A stretch of DNA of 64,000 nucleotides from the NCBI RefSeq assembly GCF_011605345.1, contig NZ_JAAOXM010000004.1, positions 186,001 to 250,000 on the forward strand. The letters are read 5' to 3'. Each line of letters opens with the position of its first letter. Positions within the stretch are counted from its first letter, which is position 1. The notes beneath the pieces are model-generated. The model was not told the origin of the DNA and searched no databases. It worked only from the letters and a program-made list of their open reading frames with translations. This document shows, in pieces, positions 1-7,905 of the stretch. A program made the translations under genes and the position numbers. The DNA comes from Burkholderia sp. D-99. GTDB lineage: Bacteria; Pseudomonadota; Gammaproteobacteria; Burkholderiales; Burkholderiaceae.

Positions 1-330
1 TCGAGACGGCCGCGAGATCTGTCGCTTGCGCGTCACGAGTGACGCGATTTGTTCATCGAACAACAGGCGGCAGATACCTTCGACCGTATGACGCGCATGA
101 GCCTGCTCGGACTGCGGTAACGCGTCCACCACGTCGAACAGCTTCGCACGCTGCGCCTTCGCGGCAGCGATCGCCAGCGTCAGCGCGTGGACGGTCTGCT
201 GACGATCCTCGAAATGCGACTGCTGTGCACCGCGCCGCGCCGCCTGCGCAAGCTGAGTCGCGCGCTCGAGCTCCAGCGCACGAACCAGCTCGACGAGATC
301 GACGGCGACCGAGGAAAGATCGGCGATCAC
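1..330 (-). CDS. Hypothetical helical protein, 3' end off the left edge
   Basis: The frame opens with GTG at 330 and stays open to base 1, giving at least 110 residues and no stop inside the window. The GTG overlaps the TGA of the gene before it (GTGA, 330-327), the same coupling used elsewhere in this operon, which supports the start. The peptide is Ala/Gln/Glu-rich and helical (it begins MIADLSSVAVDLVELVRALE), probably coiled coil, with no membrane segment or catalytic motif I can see. It is the last visible gene of the dynamin-GTPase operon. I infer an accessory partner of the GTPases. I do not recognise the family. Confidence 0.6.
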   Translation of the reverse strand, partial: MIADLSSVAVDLVELVRALELERATQLAQAARRGAQQSHFEDRQQTVHALTLAIAAAKAQRAKLFDVVDALPQSEQAHARHTVEGICRLLFDEQIASLVTRKRQISRPSR

Positions 331-785
331 GGCCGCGGCACCGACGATGCCCCCGGGTCCGCGACGACCACCTCGACCATCTTCGTCAGCATCTCCAGCG
401 CCTGCTGACGCGACTGCGGGTCAGATTCCGGAATGCCGGCCAGCACTTCGCGGATCAGCTTGACCGCCGTGTCGCCGCGAGTGACGATCGTGTCGCGCAT
501 GACCGACAGGCGCTCGACTTCGGCGCGGAACGCTTCGCGCACCTGACGGGTGCGGGCCTCGATCTGATCGACCTGTGCCTGCGAGTTCGCGCGGATTTTC
601 GCGATCTCGGAGAGATTGGTCGCGATGGTCAGCATGTTTGTTGCCACCTGCGTGCCGCCGGCGATCAGCACGTCGACCTGCTGCTCGGTGAAGCCTCCGC
701 GGCCGGTCGCCGGCGTGCCGGAACGTTCGGCAGGCACCGTTGCCGGCCGGCGGGCCGGCAGATCCATCGAATCATCGCTCATCAT
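327..785 (-). CDS. Small coiled-coil protein of the dynamin operon
   Basis: This gene encodes 152 residues. It starts at the first of two adjacent ATGs (785), with AAAGGA just upstream on the minus strand. The first 30 residues are Pro/Ser/Arg-rich and likely disordered. Residues 35-130 are charged and helical (QAQVDQIEARTRQVREAFRA), typical of a coiled coil. There is no signal peptide, membrane span or enzyme motif. It lies 15 bases after the third GTPase gene and overlaps the next gene by GTGA, so it is surely co-transcribed and translationally coupled. I do not recognise the family; a scaffold or adaptor for the neighbouring GTPases is an inference. Confidence 0.7.
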   Translation of the reverse strand: MMSDDSMDLPARRPATVPAERSGTPATGRGGFTEQQVDVLIAGGTQVATNMLTIATNLSEIAKIRANSQAQVDQIEARTRQVREAFRAEVERLSVMRDTIVTRGDTAVKLIREVLAGIPESDPQSRQQALEMLTKMVEVVVADPGASSVPRP

Positions 786-800
786 CTATTCCTTTCGTGT

Positions 801-2618
801 TCAGGGATTGACCGTCTGTGTCAATCGGGTACGCAAACTGGCCAGCTGCTGGCGCGTGCCCTGCACATCAGCCAGGCGGGCTTCGCGCTCGGGCGCTGCA
901 ACCGGATTGTTTTCAAATTCGCCGTACAGTTCGTCGACGATCGCCTCGTTGGACGCGCGCAGCGACGGCAGGTGTTGATCGCGCAGCACCCGATCGATAT
1001 CGGCTCGCCAATTGCCGACGGCCTCGCGGCTCTGCTCGATCAGCTTGCGCTGCCAGACCTGCGCCTCGTAGACGAACGAGCCAATCTCGACGATCACCGT
1101 CACCGCGACGCTCAGACGCTCCATCAAGCGCTTGGTGAAAATACGGCCGATCTGGTCATAGACTTCGCGCCCGAACCGCTGGCCGAACAGCTCGCCGAGG
1201 CGCTTGAGCGCCATCTTCGCGAGGTTGCCCGCGCCCGCGGCAGCGCCGCCGACACCGCCGATCCCCTTCAGCATCGCGTTCACGGCGTTGCCGGCCAAGC
1301 GCTGCGCGATCGTGCGCGATACGTTCAGCGTGAAGCGCCGCACCGGATCGTCAGGCCGCAACGACACGGTCTTGTCGAGCTCGCCGATCGCGGTATTCGC
1401 GATTTCCTCGAGCCGCCGGTTCAGCGCAACCATCTCGACTTCCATGTGCGCCTCGAGCTGGCGACCGATCCGGCGCACCTCGAACGGCAGGCAATGGCTC
1501 GCAACCCATTCCGCGCAATCCGGGTAGCCAAGCCATTTGTCCGCACCCAGGATCTCGGCTTCGATCTGCTGCAGGGACGCGGTAACGAGGGTATCCAGCA
1601 AACGCGGCAGCGCAGTGTCGAGGCTCGCCATGGTCCGTTCGATTTCGCTCAGCGACTCGGCCCTTGCCGCGCGCGTGATGTCGAGCGCGCGCACGATCGC
1701 CTCGGCTTCGTCGGCATCGGCCGACAGCCCGGCTTCCTCGCGCTCGAGCACCGCGTCGGCATCGTCGAGCACGGCGAGCACGTTCTCCTGCAGCCGTTCA
1801 TGCACGGTCTCGAGCACGGCGGAATCGAACGCGTGCCGGCGCACTTCGTCCCACAACCCGTCGGCCGCAAGTGGTGCCTGCGCGATCGGCACGCCGTTCG
1901 CCGACGCGACGAGCTGCAGCGTCAGCGGTCGCCGGAGTCCGTCTTCCGCCAGCCGCCTGATCTCGGCCACGCGCTTGTCGTCGGGGCCGCAGCCTTCCGG
2001 CACGCGGTTGATCGCCAGCACCAGCGGAATCGTGGTGTCGTGCGCAGTCGCAGCCGCGATTGCCTCGAGCAGATCCTGGTCGGACTGGCCGAAGCCGGTG
2101 CGGTAGCCCACGACGAAGACGATCACGTCGCTGTTCGGCAGGAAGTTCATCAGCACTTCTTCGTGCTCGCTCAGCACCGCGTTGTAACCCGGCGTATCGA
2201 ACACGTGCAGGCCGACGTTTCCGGCTGCCTTGGGTCTCGTCCGGACCTGCAGACGCAACACATCGCCTTCGGGAGCCTCGCTCAGCGCACGGAACCGCTC
2301 GTACTCGATCGTTTCCTGAGTCGCGTCGCGATAAATCGCGAAAAAGCGCGATGCGGCCTCGTCGCGGCACGCGACATGGGTGACCACACCGGTCGTCGGA
2401 CGCGCACTCGAGGGCAACAGATCCTGCCCGAGCAGCGCGTTGATCAGCGACGATTTACCGGTGCTGGTCTCGCCAACCACGGTCACATACGCCTGCGGCA
2501 ACGTCAGACGGTTCAGCAGCAGCCGCGCGACGCTCGCCCGCGGGTCGTCGCCACAGTGTTCGAGCAGGTCGACGAGCTGGCCGGCCCCGTCGATCCAGTG
2601 GTGGGAGCGAGTCGTCAT
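801..2618 (-). CDS. Dynamin-like GTPase (third of three)
   Basis: This 605-residue protein has a dynamin/TrmE-type G domain at its N terminus. The P-loop is GETSTGKS (residues 49-56), a conserved Thr lies in the switch region (PTTG, about 74-77), G3 is DTPGYN (141-146) and G4 is NRVP (204-207), which is degenerate relative to NKxD. The rest is long alpha-helix with a Gly/Ala-rich amphipathic patch (around GIGGVGGAAAGAG) that could touch membrane. Family members hydrolyse GTP and remodel or tether membranes, usually as oligomers. The ATG at 2618 overlaps the TGA of the upstream GTPase gene (ATGA, 2618-2615), so the two proteins are probably made in step and may form hetero-oligomers. The GTPase call is firm; the cellular role is not known from sequence. 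Confidence 0.85.
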   Translation of the reverse strand: MTTRSHHWIDGAGQLVDLLEHCGDDPRASVARLLLNRLTLPQAYVTVVGETSTGKSSLINALLGQDLLPSSARPTTGVVTHVACRDEAASRFFAIYRDATQETIEYERFRALSEAPEGDVLRLQVRTRPKAAGNVGLHVFDTPGYNAVLSEHEEVLMNFLPNSDVIVFVVGYRTGFGQSDQDLLEAIAAATAHDTTIPLVLAINRVPEGCGPDDKRVAEIRRLAEDGLRRPLTLQLVASANGVPIAQAPLAADGLWDEVRRHAFDSAVLETVHERLQENVLAVLDDADAVLEREEAGLSADADEAEAIVRALDITRAARAESLSEIERTMASLDTALPRLLDTLVTASLQQIEAEILGADKWLGYPDCAEWVASHCLPFEVRRIGRQLEAHMEVEMVALNRRLEEIANTAIGELDKTVSLRPDDPVRRFTLNVSRTIAQRLAGNAVNAMLKGIGGVGGAAAGAGNLAKMALKRLGELFGQRFGREVYDQIGRIFTKRLMERLSVAVTVIVEIGSFVYEAQVWQRKLIEQSREAVGNWRADIDRVLRDQHLPSLRASNEAIVDELYGEFENNPVAAPEREARLADVQGTRQQLASLRTRLTQTVNP

Positions 2619-4456
2619 GCGCGTGCCTCCGTCAGCTTGCCGCGCAACGCATCGATCGCGTCGAGATCGGCGGTCAGACCGTCAGCCGCGCGCGATTTCT
2701 CGTCGGCCGACAGGTTCATCATCGACAGCGAACTCTGCCGTTCCTGCTCGAATGCGGCCGACTTCGCCGCGCGCCAGTGTTCGAGTACCGCATCGAGGTG
2801 GTCGACGAATTCGTCGGCGATCCGGTTGAGCGCGGCCGCCGTCTCCGACACGTACCGGTCGATGGCGGCAAACACTTCAGGCTCCACAGCGCGCGCCCGA
2901 AGCTCGGTTACCCCTTCCTTGGCCTTGCCGCCGAGCCATTGGCCCGCCATCGCACCCAGCAGGCCGCCGACGGCACCACCAATCAGCGCGCCGATCGGCC
3001 CGCCGCCCAGACTGCCGACCAGTGCGCCCGCTTCCACGGCCGCCCACACGCCGCCCGCGGCGGCACCGGCCCGGGCTGCCAGATTCTCGAAACGCGTGCC
3101 TTCCGCCTTGTCGACCGTGAAGGTGATATCCGGCATGTCGGCGGACCACGCGTCAAGCCCGTCGAGATCCATGCGCAAGCGCTCCTGCATCGCGAGCGCG
3201 TCTTCCTGCACCTGATTGAAGATGTCGTCGGTCGCGTCCGACTGCTCGTCCTTCAGCGCGCGCGACAGGCGCGGACCGTCGACAATGCCCGCACGCATCT
3301 TGGTACGCATGCGATTGCGCAGTTCCGCCCCCTTCTCGTCCGCCCATGCCCGCAACTGCTGGCGCACTGCCCGACGAAACGCGTCCGCATCGTCTCGCAT
3401 GCGCACACCGCGCTCGTCGAGCGCCTGCAGGCGCTCCATATGCAGCCGCGCGTCGTCGGCCATGCGGGCCGCGTGCGCACTGCGATCGAGCTTCGTTTCG
3501 GCCAGCCGGCCGCCGACGACAGCGGCCATCCGGTCGAGATCCGCCCCGAGCGCCGTCGCGACGACATCGGCTACGCGCACCGCCCATTCGGCGCCGAAGC
3601 GACCAAGTTCGGCGCCCAGAGCGGCCAGCCCCGACGACTCGACGAGTCCGTCGTTCCGGCTCAGCGCACCGCGCAGCGCATCGAATCCGTTCACGACATG
3701 AATCGCGGGCGGCTCGTCAAACGGAATTCCGGCCTGCTCGGCAATCTGCCGCAACACTTTCGCGTTGTGCTCGCGGCCGGCCTGCGCCTCGTCGTTGGAC
3801 TCGTCGTTCCAGCGGTTCTGCACGAAAATCGCCGTGCGCAGCGACGCCCACTGCAACCGGACAAAAACGGCTTCGGAACGGGTCAGAGGCGGAACCGTGC
3901 GCAGCATGAAGATCACGCCGACCGCTTCCGCGAGGTACCGCTGCGTGGTTTCCCGGTTGGCCTGCGTCAGGCTGCCGACGCCCGGCAGGTCGACCAGCAC
4001 CAGCCCATGCCGGAACAGCTCGCGGTTCGACGTGAGCACGACGCGCGTCACCTGCTTGGCGTTACCGGGATTGTGCTCGTTGTGCACGACCGCGCGCAGC
4101 GCATCCTCGGTGCAAGGCAGCGTCTCGACGCGGCCATCTGCGAAGTGGACCTGCGCGTGCGGGCTCTGTTCGGCCGCCCAGGCAATTTCAACCGGCACGC
4201 AGGTGGTTTCGTCCGCATCGATCGGCAACACGGGCTCGTCGAATGCCAGTGCATTCAGCAACGTGCTCTTGCCGCTCCCCTGGATCCCGGCGATCGGCAG
4301 CACGAAGCGCTCGGCCGACAGCTGACCGCGGTACGCGCGCAAACGCTCGACGAGGCCCGGTGCGGCCGTGTTCGACTCCTGCGGATCGTAGCGTTCGCCG
4401 AGCGTCTGCCATTGCGGCGCGGCCAGCAAGTCGAGCATCACGGTGCGATTCGTCAT
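2615..4456 (-). CDS. Dynamin-like GTPase with glycine-zipper segment (second of three)
   Basis: I chose the ATG at 4456, whose ATGA overlaps the preceding stop, giving 613 residues; an upstream in-frame ATG would overlap the preceding gene more. The G domain has GIQGSGKS (57-64), DLPGVG (156-161) and NRWND (214-218). A long helical region follows, then at about residues 460-510 a glycine-zipper hydrophobic stretch (GALIGGAVGGLLGAMAG), suggesting membrane insertion or a paddle-like element as in bacterial dynamins. The C terminus returns to charged helix. It sits between the coiled-coil gene and the third GTPase, overlapping both by 4 bases. Membrane remodelling or membrane surveillance is inferred from the family. 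Confidence 0.85.
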   Translation of the reverse strand: MTNRTVMLDLLAAPQWQTLGERYDPQESNTAAPGLVERLRAYRGQLSAERFVLPIAGIQGSGKSTLLNALAFDEPVLPIDADETTCVPVEIAWAAEQSPHAQVHFADGRVETLPCTEDALRAVVHNEHNPGNAKQVTRVVLTSNRELFRHGLVLVDLPGVGSLTQANRETTQRYLAEAVGVIFMLRTVPPLTRSEAVFVRLQWASLRTAIFVQNRWNDESNDEAQAGREHNAKVLRQIAEQAGIPFDEPPAIHVVNGFDALRGALSRNDGLVESSGLAALGAELGRFGAEWAVRVADVVATALGADLDRMAAVVGGRLAETKLDRSAHAARMADDARLHMERLQALDERGVRMRDDADAFRRAVRQQLRAWADEKGAELRNRMRTKMRAGIVDGPRLSRALKDEQSDATDDIFNQVQEDALAMQERLRMDLDGLDAWSADMPDITFTVDKAEGTRFENLAARAGAAAGGVWAAVEAGALVGSLGGGPIGALIGGAVGGLLGAMAGQWLGGKAKEGVTELRARAVEPEVFAAIDRYVSETAAALNRIADEFVDHLDAVLEHWRAAKSAAFEQERQSSLSMMNLSADEKSRAADGLTADLDAIDALRGKLTEARA

Positions 4457-5112
4457 CGTGCGTCCCCCGCGGCGCCGAACAGACGCTTCCACCAAGGCTT
4501 CGACAGGTGATCGACGCGCAGCAATACGGTTTGCAGCACATCCCGCTGGGCGGCCTGAGCCGTTTGCACGTCGAGCAACAGCGCGTGCGTACCGAGCAAC
4601 GCATCGATGGCCGCACCCAGCTTCTGCGCGTGGTCGATCAGGGTGGCAAGCTGACGTTCATGACCGTCGGCGATCGCACGCAACGCGTCCGCTTTGGCGT
4701 TCGTCGTCTGCGCCTGCTGCTGCAGGTCGGCGATAGTCCGCATCTGCGCGGCCGCCGCCTTGTTCGCCTCGTCGCTGCGCGCGGCGAGGACGTCGACCGC
4801 ACGCACCTGCTGATCGAGCACCGCCGTCAGCGCGCCGACACGGCTGTCGAGGGTCTGCGCGGAGCCGGTCAATCCGGCAAGCGTGTCGGTGACCGATGCG
4901 ATTCGGGCCTGGAGTGCGACGAGTTGCGCGTCGATCTGACCGATCGACTTGATCGGGGCAGCCAGCGCGCCTCGTGTCGCATCGCGGATTTCAGTCTGCA
5001 GATCGTCCGTGAGCCGGCCGGCCCACGGGGGAGTCTGCGCGAGGTGCCCGCTGAGTTCGTCGAGTACCCGCCGAGTCTCGTCGTCGACGGTGATACGCGT
5101 GTGATTGATCAT
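4453..5112 (-). CDS. Coiled-coil partner protein of dynamin GTPases
   Basis: The start ATG at 5112 has AAGGAAAA upstream and lies 20 bases after the large GTPase gene, giving 219 residues. An upstream in-frame extension would run inside that gene and is not credible. Almost the whole protein is heptad-like helix rich in Ala, Gln, Asp and Leu (for example DLQQQAQTTNAKADALRAIA), followed by a short basic, aromatic tail (KPWWKRLFGAAGD) that could be an amphipathic membrane anchor. No catalytic motif is visible. Its position between two GTPase genes, with a 4-base overlap to the next, suggests it bridges or regulates them, much as small coiled-coil partners accompany paired dynamins elsewhere. 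The family is not recognised. Confidence 0.75.
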   Translation of the reverse strand: MINHTRITVDDETRRVLDELSGHLAQTPPWAGRLTDDLQTEIRDATRGALAAPIKSIGQIDAQLVALQARIASVTDTLAGLTGSAQTLDSRVGALTAVLDQQVRAVDVLAARSDEANKAAAAQMRTIADLQQQAQTTNAKADALRAIADGHERQLATLIDHAQKLGAAIDALLGTHALLLDVQTAQAAQRDVLQTVLLRVDHLSKPWWKRLFGAAGDAR

Positions 5113-5132
5113 GGTTTTCCTTGGAACGGATA

Positions 5133-7703
5133 TCAGGCCGCGACCGCTTTCCACGAGCGGATGATCGCGACGGCATCTTTTCGGTTGTATTCGGGAAGCC
5201 CGCCAATGAACTGCTGTTCCTCCGCAAAGGTTGCGAACGGCGTGTCCGGTACAAGCAGGCGATTCGCAAGCATCGAGTAGACGTCTTTCTCGTCGTTGAC
5301 CAGCGCCCCTGCAAGCCGATAGCCTCGCTCCTCGCACAGCGTCTTCAGTTCGCGCAATGCTTCGGCAATCGAATCGGACTGCTCGAGCTCGCGGATCGAT
5401 TGCACGACGGCGACAATCGGATGCTTGAGCGCCCCGTAGCGAATGCCGGAGCGATCCAGCGCGCTCTTCGTCGCGCCGATCTGCTGAATGTCCAGCATCA
5501 GGAAGATCACGCATGGCGACGTCAGGAAATCGTGCACCTTGTCGAGTGCGTCGGCGTCCGGCACGGCCACTGCGATCTGGTCAAAGCGGCCCCCGTCGAG
5601 GTACTGCGACGCGAAGCCCTCCACCCTGCCCGCATCGACCGTCAGCGCGTCGAACCAGAAGCGGTTCACGAAGTCGCCGAGGCTGTCCGCGTCGTAGCCG
5701 AGCATCAGCACGCGCCTGGCGTCGCGCGAACGCCTGGCCGTCGCGCCGGTCAGCACCTGATCCCGCACATCGGGGAAGCGCCGCCGCGAGATCAGTTTCG
5801 CGAGGCGCGCCATCGACACCGCGGCCGCCGGTACGTCGATGTCGTGCCATTCAGGCTCGACGACGGGCACGGTCATCGGCGCGACGTCGGCATCCGCACG
5901 CGGAGCACGGGGCGATCGGCACGGTTCGACCAGCAAAGCCTCGAGTTGCTGCGCGATGGCCTTGCGTTGCACGATCGCGCTGGCCGCCGACATCTTCGCG
6001 CGCACGCCGCGCTCCTGCGCCGCGATCTCGTCCTTGAATTGCTTGCAGATCTGCTTGATGCGCTTGACGGCCGCTTCGACGAACCCGTCGACGAAGTCGA
6101 GCTCCTTGCCGACCGCTTGCGCGACGGCCTTTCGGAACGCATCGATATTGCGTATTTCCGTCCAGTTCTCGGTTCGTTCGTTGTAGCCCCAGTTCTGATC
6201 GAAGAAATCGACCTTGCGCTTCAACCAGCCCCAGCTGCTCGATTGTTCGGTCTTCACCGTTCGCGAGCGTTCGGCGGTTTCGAACTGGAGCGTGCTCGCG
6301 GGCCGCGCCAGCTTCACGGCAAGGTCGATATCCTCCGTGCGCAGATTCAGTGTCTTGCAATCTTCCGCGATTCGCCTATTCAGGCGCTTGTTCAGTTCGC
6401 TGAGCGCTTTCACCGACTGCTTCTGCCATTTCTCGACGCTCGCCTTCAATGCATAGGCGGCGTCGATGCCGGTCGCGGTCAGCGTCGCGGCTTCGCTCCG
6501 TAGCGCATCGGCTTCGGCGGTGCGATCGGTCGACTCGCGCTCGGCCTCCTCGCACAACCACGCATAACGCGCGGCAAGCTCCTGGCCGAGCACGGACAGC
6601 CGCTCGGCCTCCTGGCGCTGGCGCTGGAGCACGGCAGCCTGATCGCCCGGCTTCAGCTCGCGTTCAATCAGCTTGCTCAGCAAGTCATCCAGTTGCCGGC
6701 GACGTCCCTCGGCAATCGCGGGCGCCAGCGCATCAAGCTGCCGCTGAATCAGCCCGACGCATTCGGGCACCCCGGAACGATCGTCCCATTGCTCGAGCGC
6801 CATCCTGGCCGAGACCTGGCAGATCGGCACGGACGGCAGGCCCGCCTTGCCCAGCACGCCTGCGACGCGCCGGCGATGCTCGGCGAGCACCTCGGTACGA
6901 CTCTTCTGTTCGTCGCCTTTCGGTCCCAGCTTCGCGACCACGCTGTCGATCATGTTCTGCACGACGACGATCGGCTTGCCGAGTTCGTCCGCCATGCACA
7001 CGTAATCGCGCATCTTCTCGTCGGAGTTGGCCTTGCAGGTGGTCACGAATACGACAACATCCACAGTCGGCAGCAGCACCTCCAGTGTCAGCCGCTCATG
7101 ATCGTCGTGGCCGGCCGCATCGAGTCCCGGCGTGTCGATCAACGCAACGCCGCGCCGGAATCGGAAATCCGGCGAGCGCAGCCTGATCTCCGCGACGCCT
7201 TCGCGGTTGCCCGGATTGGTCTTTTCGTCAGCGTAGGATTTGAGCCGCTTTGCAATTGTGCTGCCGGTCAACAGCTTCGGCTTCACGCCAGGCGCGTCGA
7301 AATGGATCGTGCATTCGAGCTGTTCGCCCCATTCGCAAACGACCAGACTGTTGGAGCTCGGGCGTACCGCACGCGGCAACAGCTCCGCACCGAGCAGCGC
7401 ATTGACGAGCGTCGACTTTCCGGAACTGGTGACGCCCATCAGACCGATTCGGAACACGTCGTTCCGCCAGATTCGCTCGCGGTCATTCAACCATCGATGT
7501 TCGTCGTCGAAGTAGTTGCCGACCGAGTCGTCGCTCGAGATGATGGTGCGGATCTGATCGATCAGCTTGCCGAGTTCAGCGTGTCCCGTCCGCGCGCGTT
7601 GCATGAAAATCCAGTGACGTGATGAAGTGAGCTTGCCGGCATCGTTCGCCCCCGGCCCGGCCTGCGCGCCGGGAGTAGACGGCCGCAACGGATCTAACGG
7701 CAT
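5133..7703 (-). CDS. Large dynamin-like GTPase (first of three)
   Basis: From the ATG at 7703 this is 856 residues; the ribosome site is weak, and an ATG at about 7604 is an alternative start. The G domain is canonical: GVTSSGKS (90-97), DTPGLD (190-195) and NMID (250-253). A helical, charged stalk-like region spans roughly residues 320-650. The last 220 residues look like a second alpha/beta unit: a strand-loop VLMLGYDADS sits where a P-loop would be but lacks GK[ST], followed by strands such as VIFLMLDIQQIG and HPIVAVVQSI. I infer a degenerate second GTPase-like domain, which would resemble fused two-headed bacterial dynamins. The gene follows a terminator and a 60-base gap, so it is likely the first gene of its own transcript. 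Confidence 0.85.
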   Translation of the reverse strand: MPLDPLRPSTPGAQAGPGANDAGKLTSSRHWIFMQRARTGHAELGKLIDQIRTIISSDDSVGNYFDDEHRWLNDRERIWRNDVFRIGLMGVTSSGKSTLVNALLGAELLPRAVRPSSNSLVVCEWGEQLECTIHFDAPGVKPKLLTGSTIAKRLKSYADEKTNPGNREGVAEIRLRSPDFRFRRGVALIDTPGLDAAGHDDHERLTLEVLLPTVDVVVFVTTCKANSDEKMRDYVCMADELGKPIVVVQNMIDSVVAKLGPKGDEQKSRTEVLAEHRRRVAGVLGKAGLPSVPICQVSARMALEQWDDRSGVPECVGLIQRQLDALAPAIAEGRRRQLDDLLSKLIERELKPGDQAAVLQRQRQEAERLSVLGQELAARYAWLCEEAERESTDRTAEADALRSEAATLTATGIDAAYALKASVEKWQKQSVKALSELNKRLNRRIAEDCKTLNLRTEDIDLAVKLARPASTLQFETAERSRTVKTEQSSSWGWLKRKVDFFDQNWGYNERTENWTEIRNIDAFRKAVAQAVGKELDFVDGFVEAAVKRIKQICKQFKDEIAAQERGVRAKMSAASAIVQRKAIAQQLEALLVEPCRSPRAPRADADVAPMTVPVVEPEWHDIDVPAAAVSMARLAKLISRRRFPDVRDQVLTGATARRSRDARRVLMLGYDADSLGDFVNRFWFDALTVDAGRVEGFASQYLDGGRFDQIAVAVPDADALDKVHDFLTSPCVIFLMLDIQQIGATKSALDRSGIRYGALKHPIVAVVQSIRELEQSDSIAEALRELKTLCEERGYRLAGALVNDEKDVYSMLANRLLVPDTPFATFAEEQQFIGGLPEYNRKDAVAIIRSWKAVAA

Positions 7704-7763
7704 TTGCGTGCCGATCTTTAGAGCGCGAACCGACGCCGGAACCTGCAGGCAACGAAAGATAAA

Positions 7764-7796
7764 GCGGGCTTTGGACAATTCATGTCCGAAGCCCGC
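7764..7796 (-). terminator. Intrinsic terminator after the SNF2 helicase gene
   Basis: Arms 7764-7777 and 7783-7796 form a 14-bp stem with one G-T pair and the 5-base loop ATTCA. On the minus strand the stem is followed by TTTATCTTTC. It lies 110 bases past the stop of the SNF2 gene and 60 bases before the first GTPase gene. It therefore divides the minus-strand island into two transcription units, unless read through. Confidence 0.8.
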
Positions 7797-7905
7797 GGTG
7801 CGATGGATGCGGTGTGCGTGGCGCGTGATGGGGGCGCGCCGCCCGGCGCGGGCAACCGCACACGGATACCCGCGCCAGGCAGCCGCGTGCCCCCGGCAAG
7901 CTGCG

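Noticed and set aside
39..3215. A plus-strand open frame of more than 1,000 codons
   Set aside because: It is antisense to two GTPase genes with intact motifs; its Arg/His/Asp-rich product is the usual mirror of G/C-biased codons.
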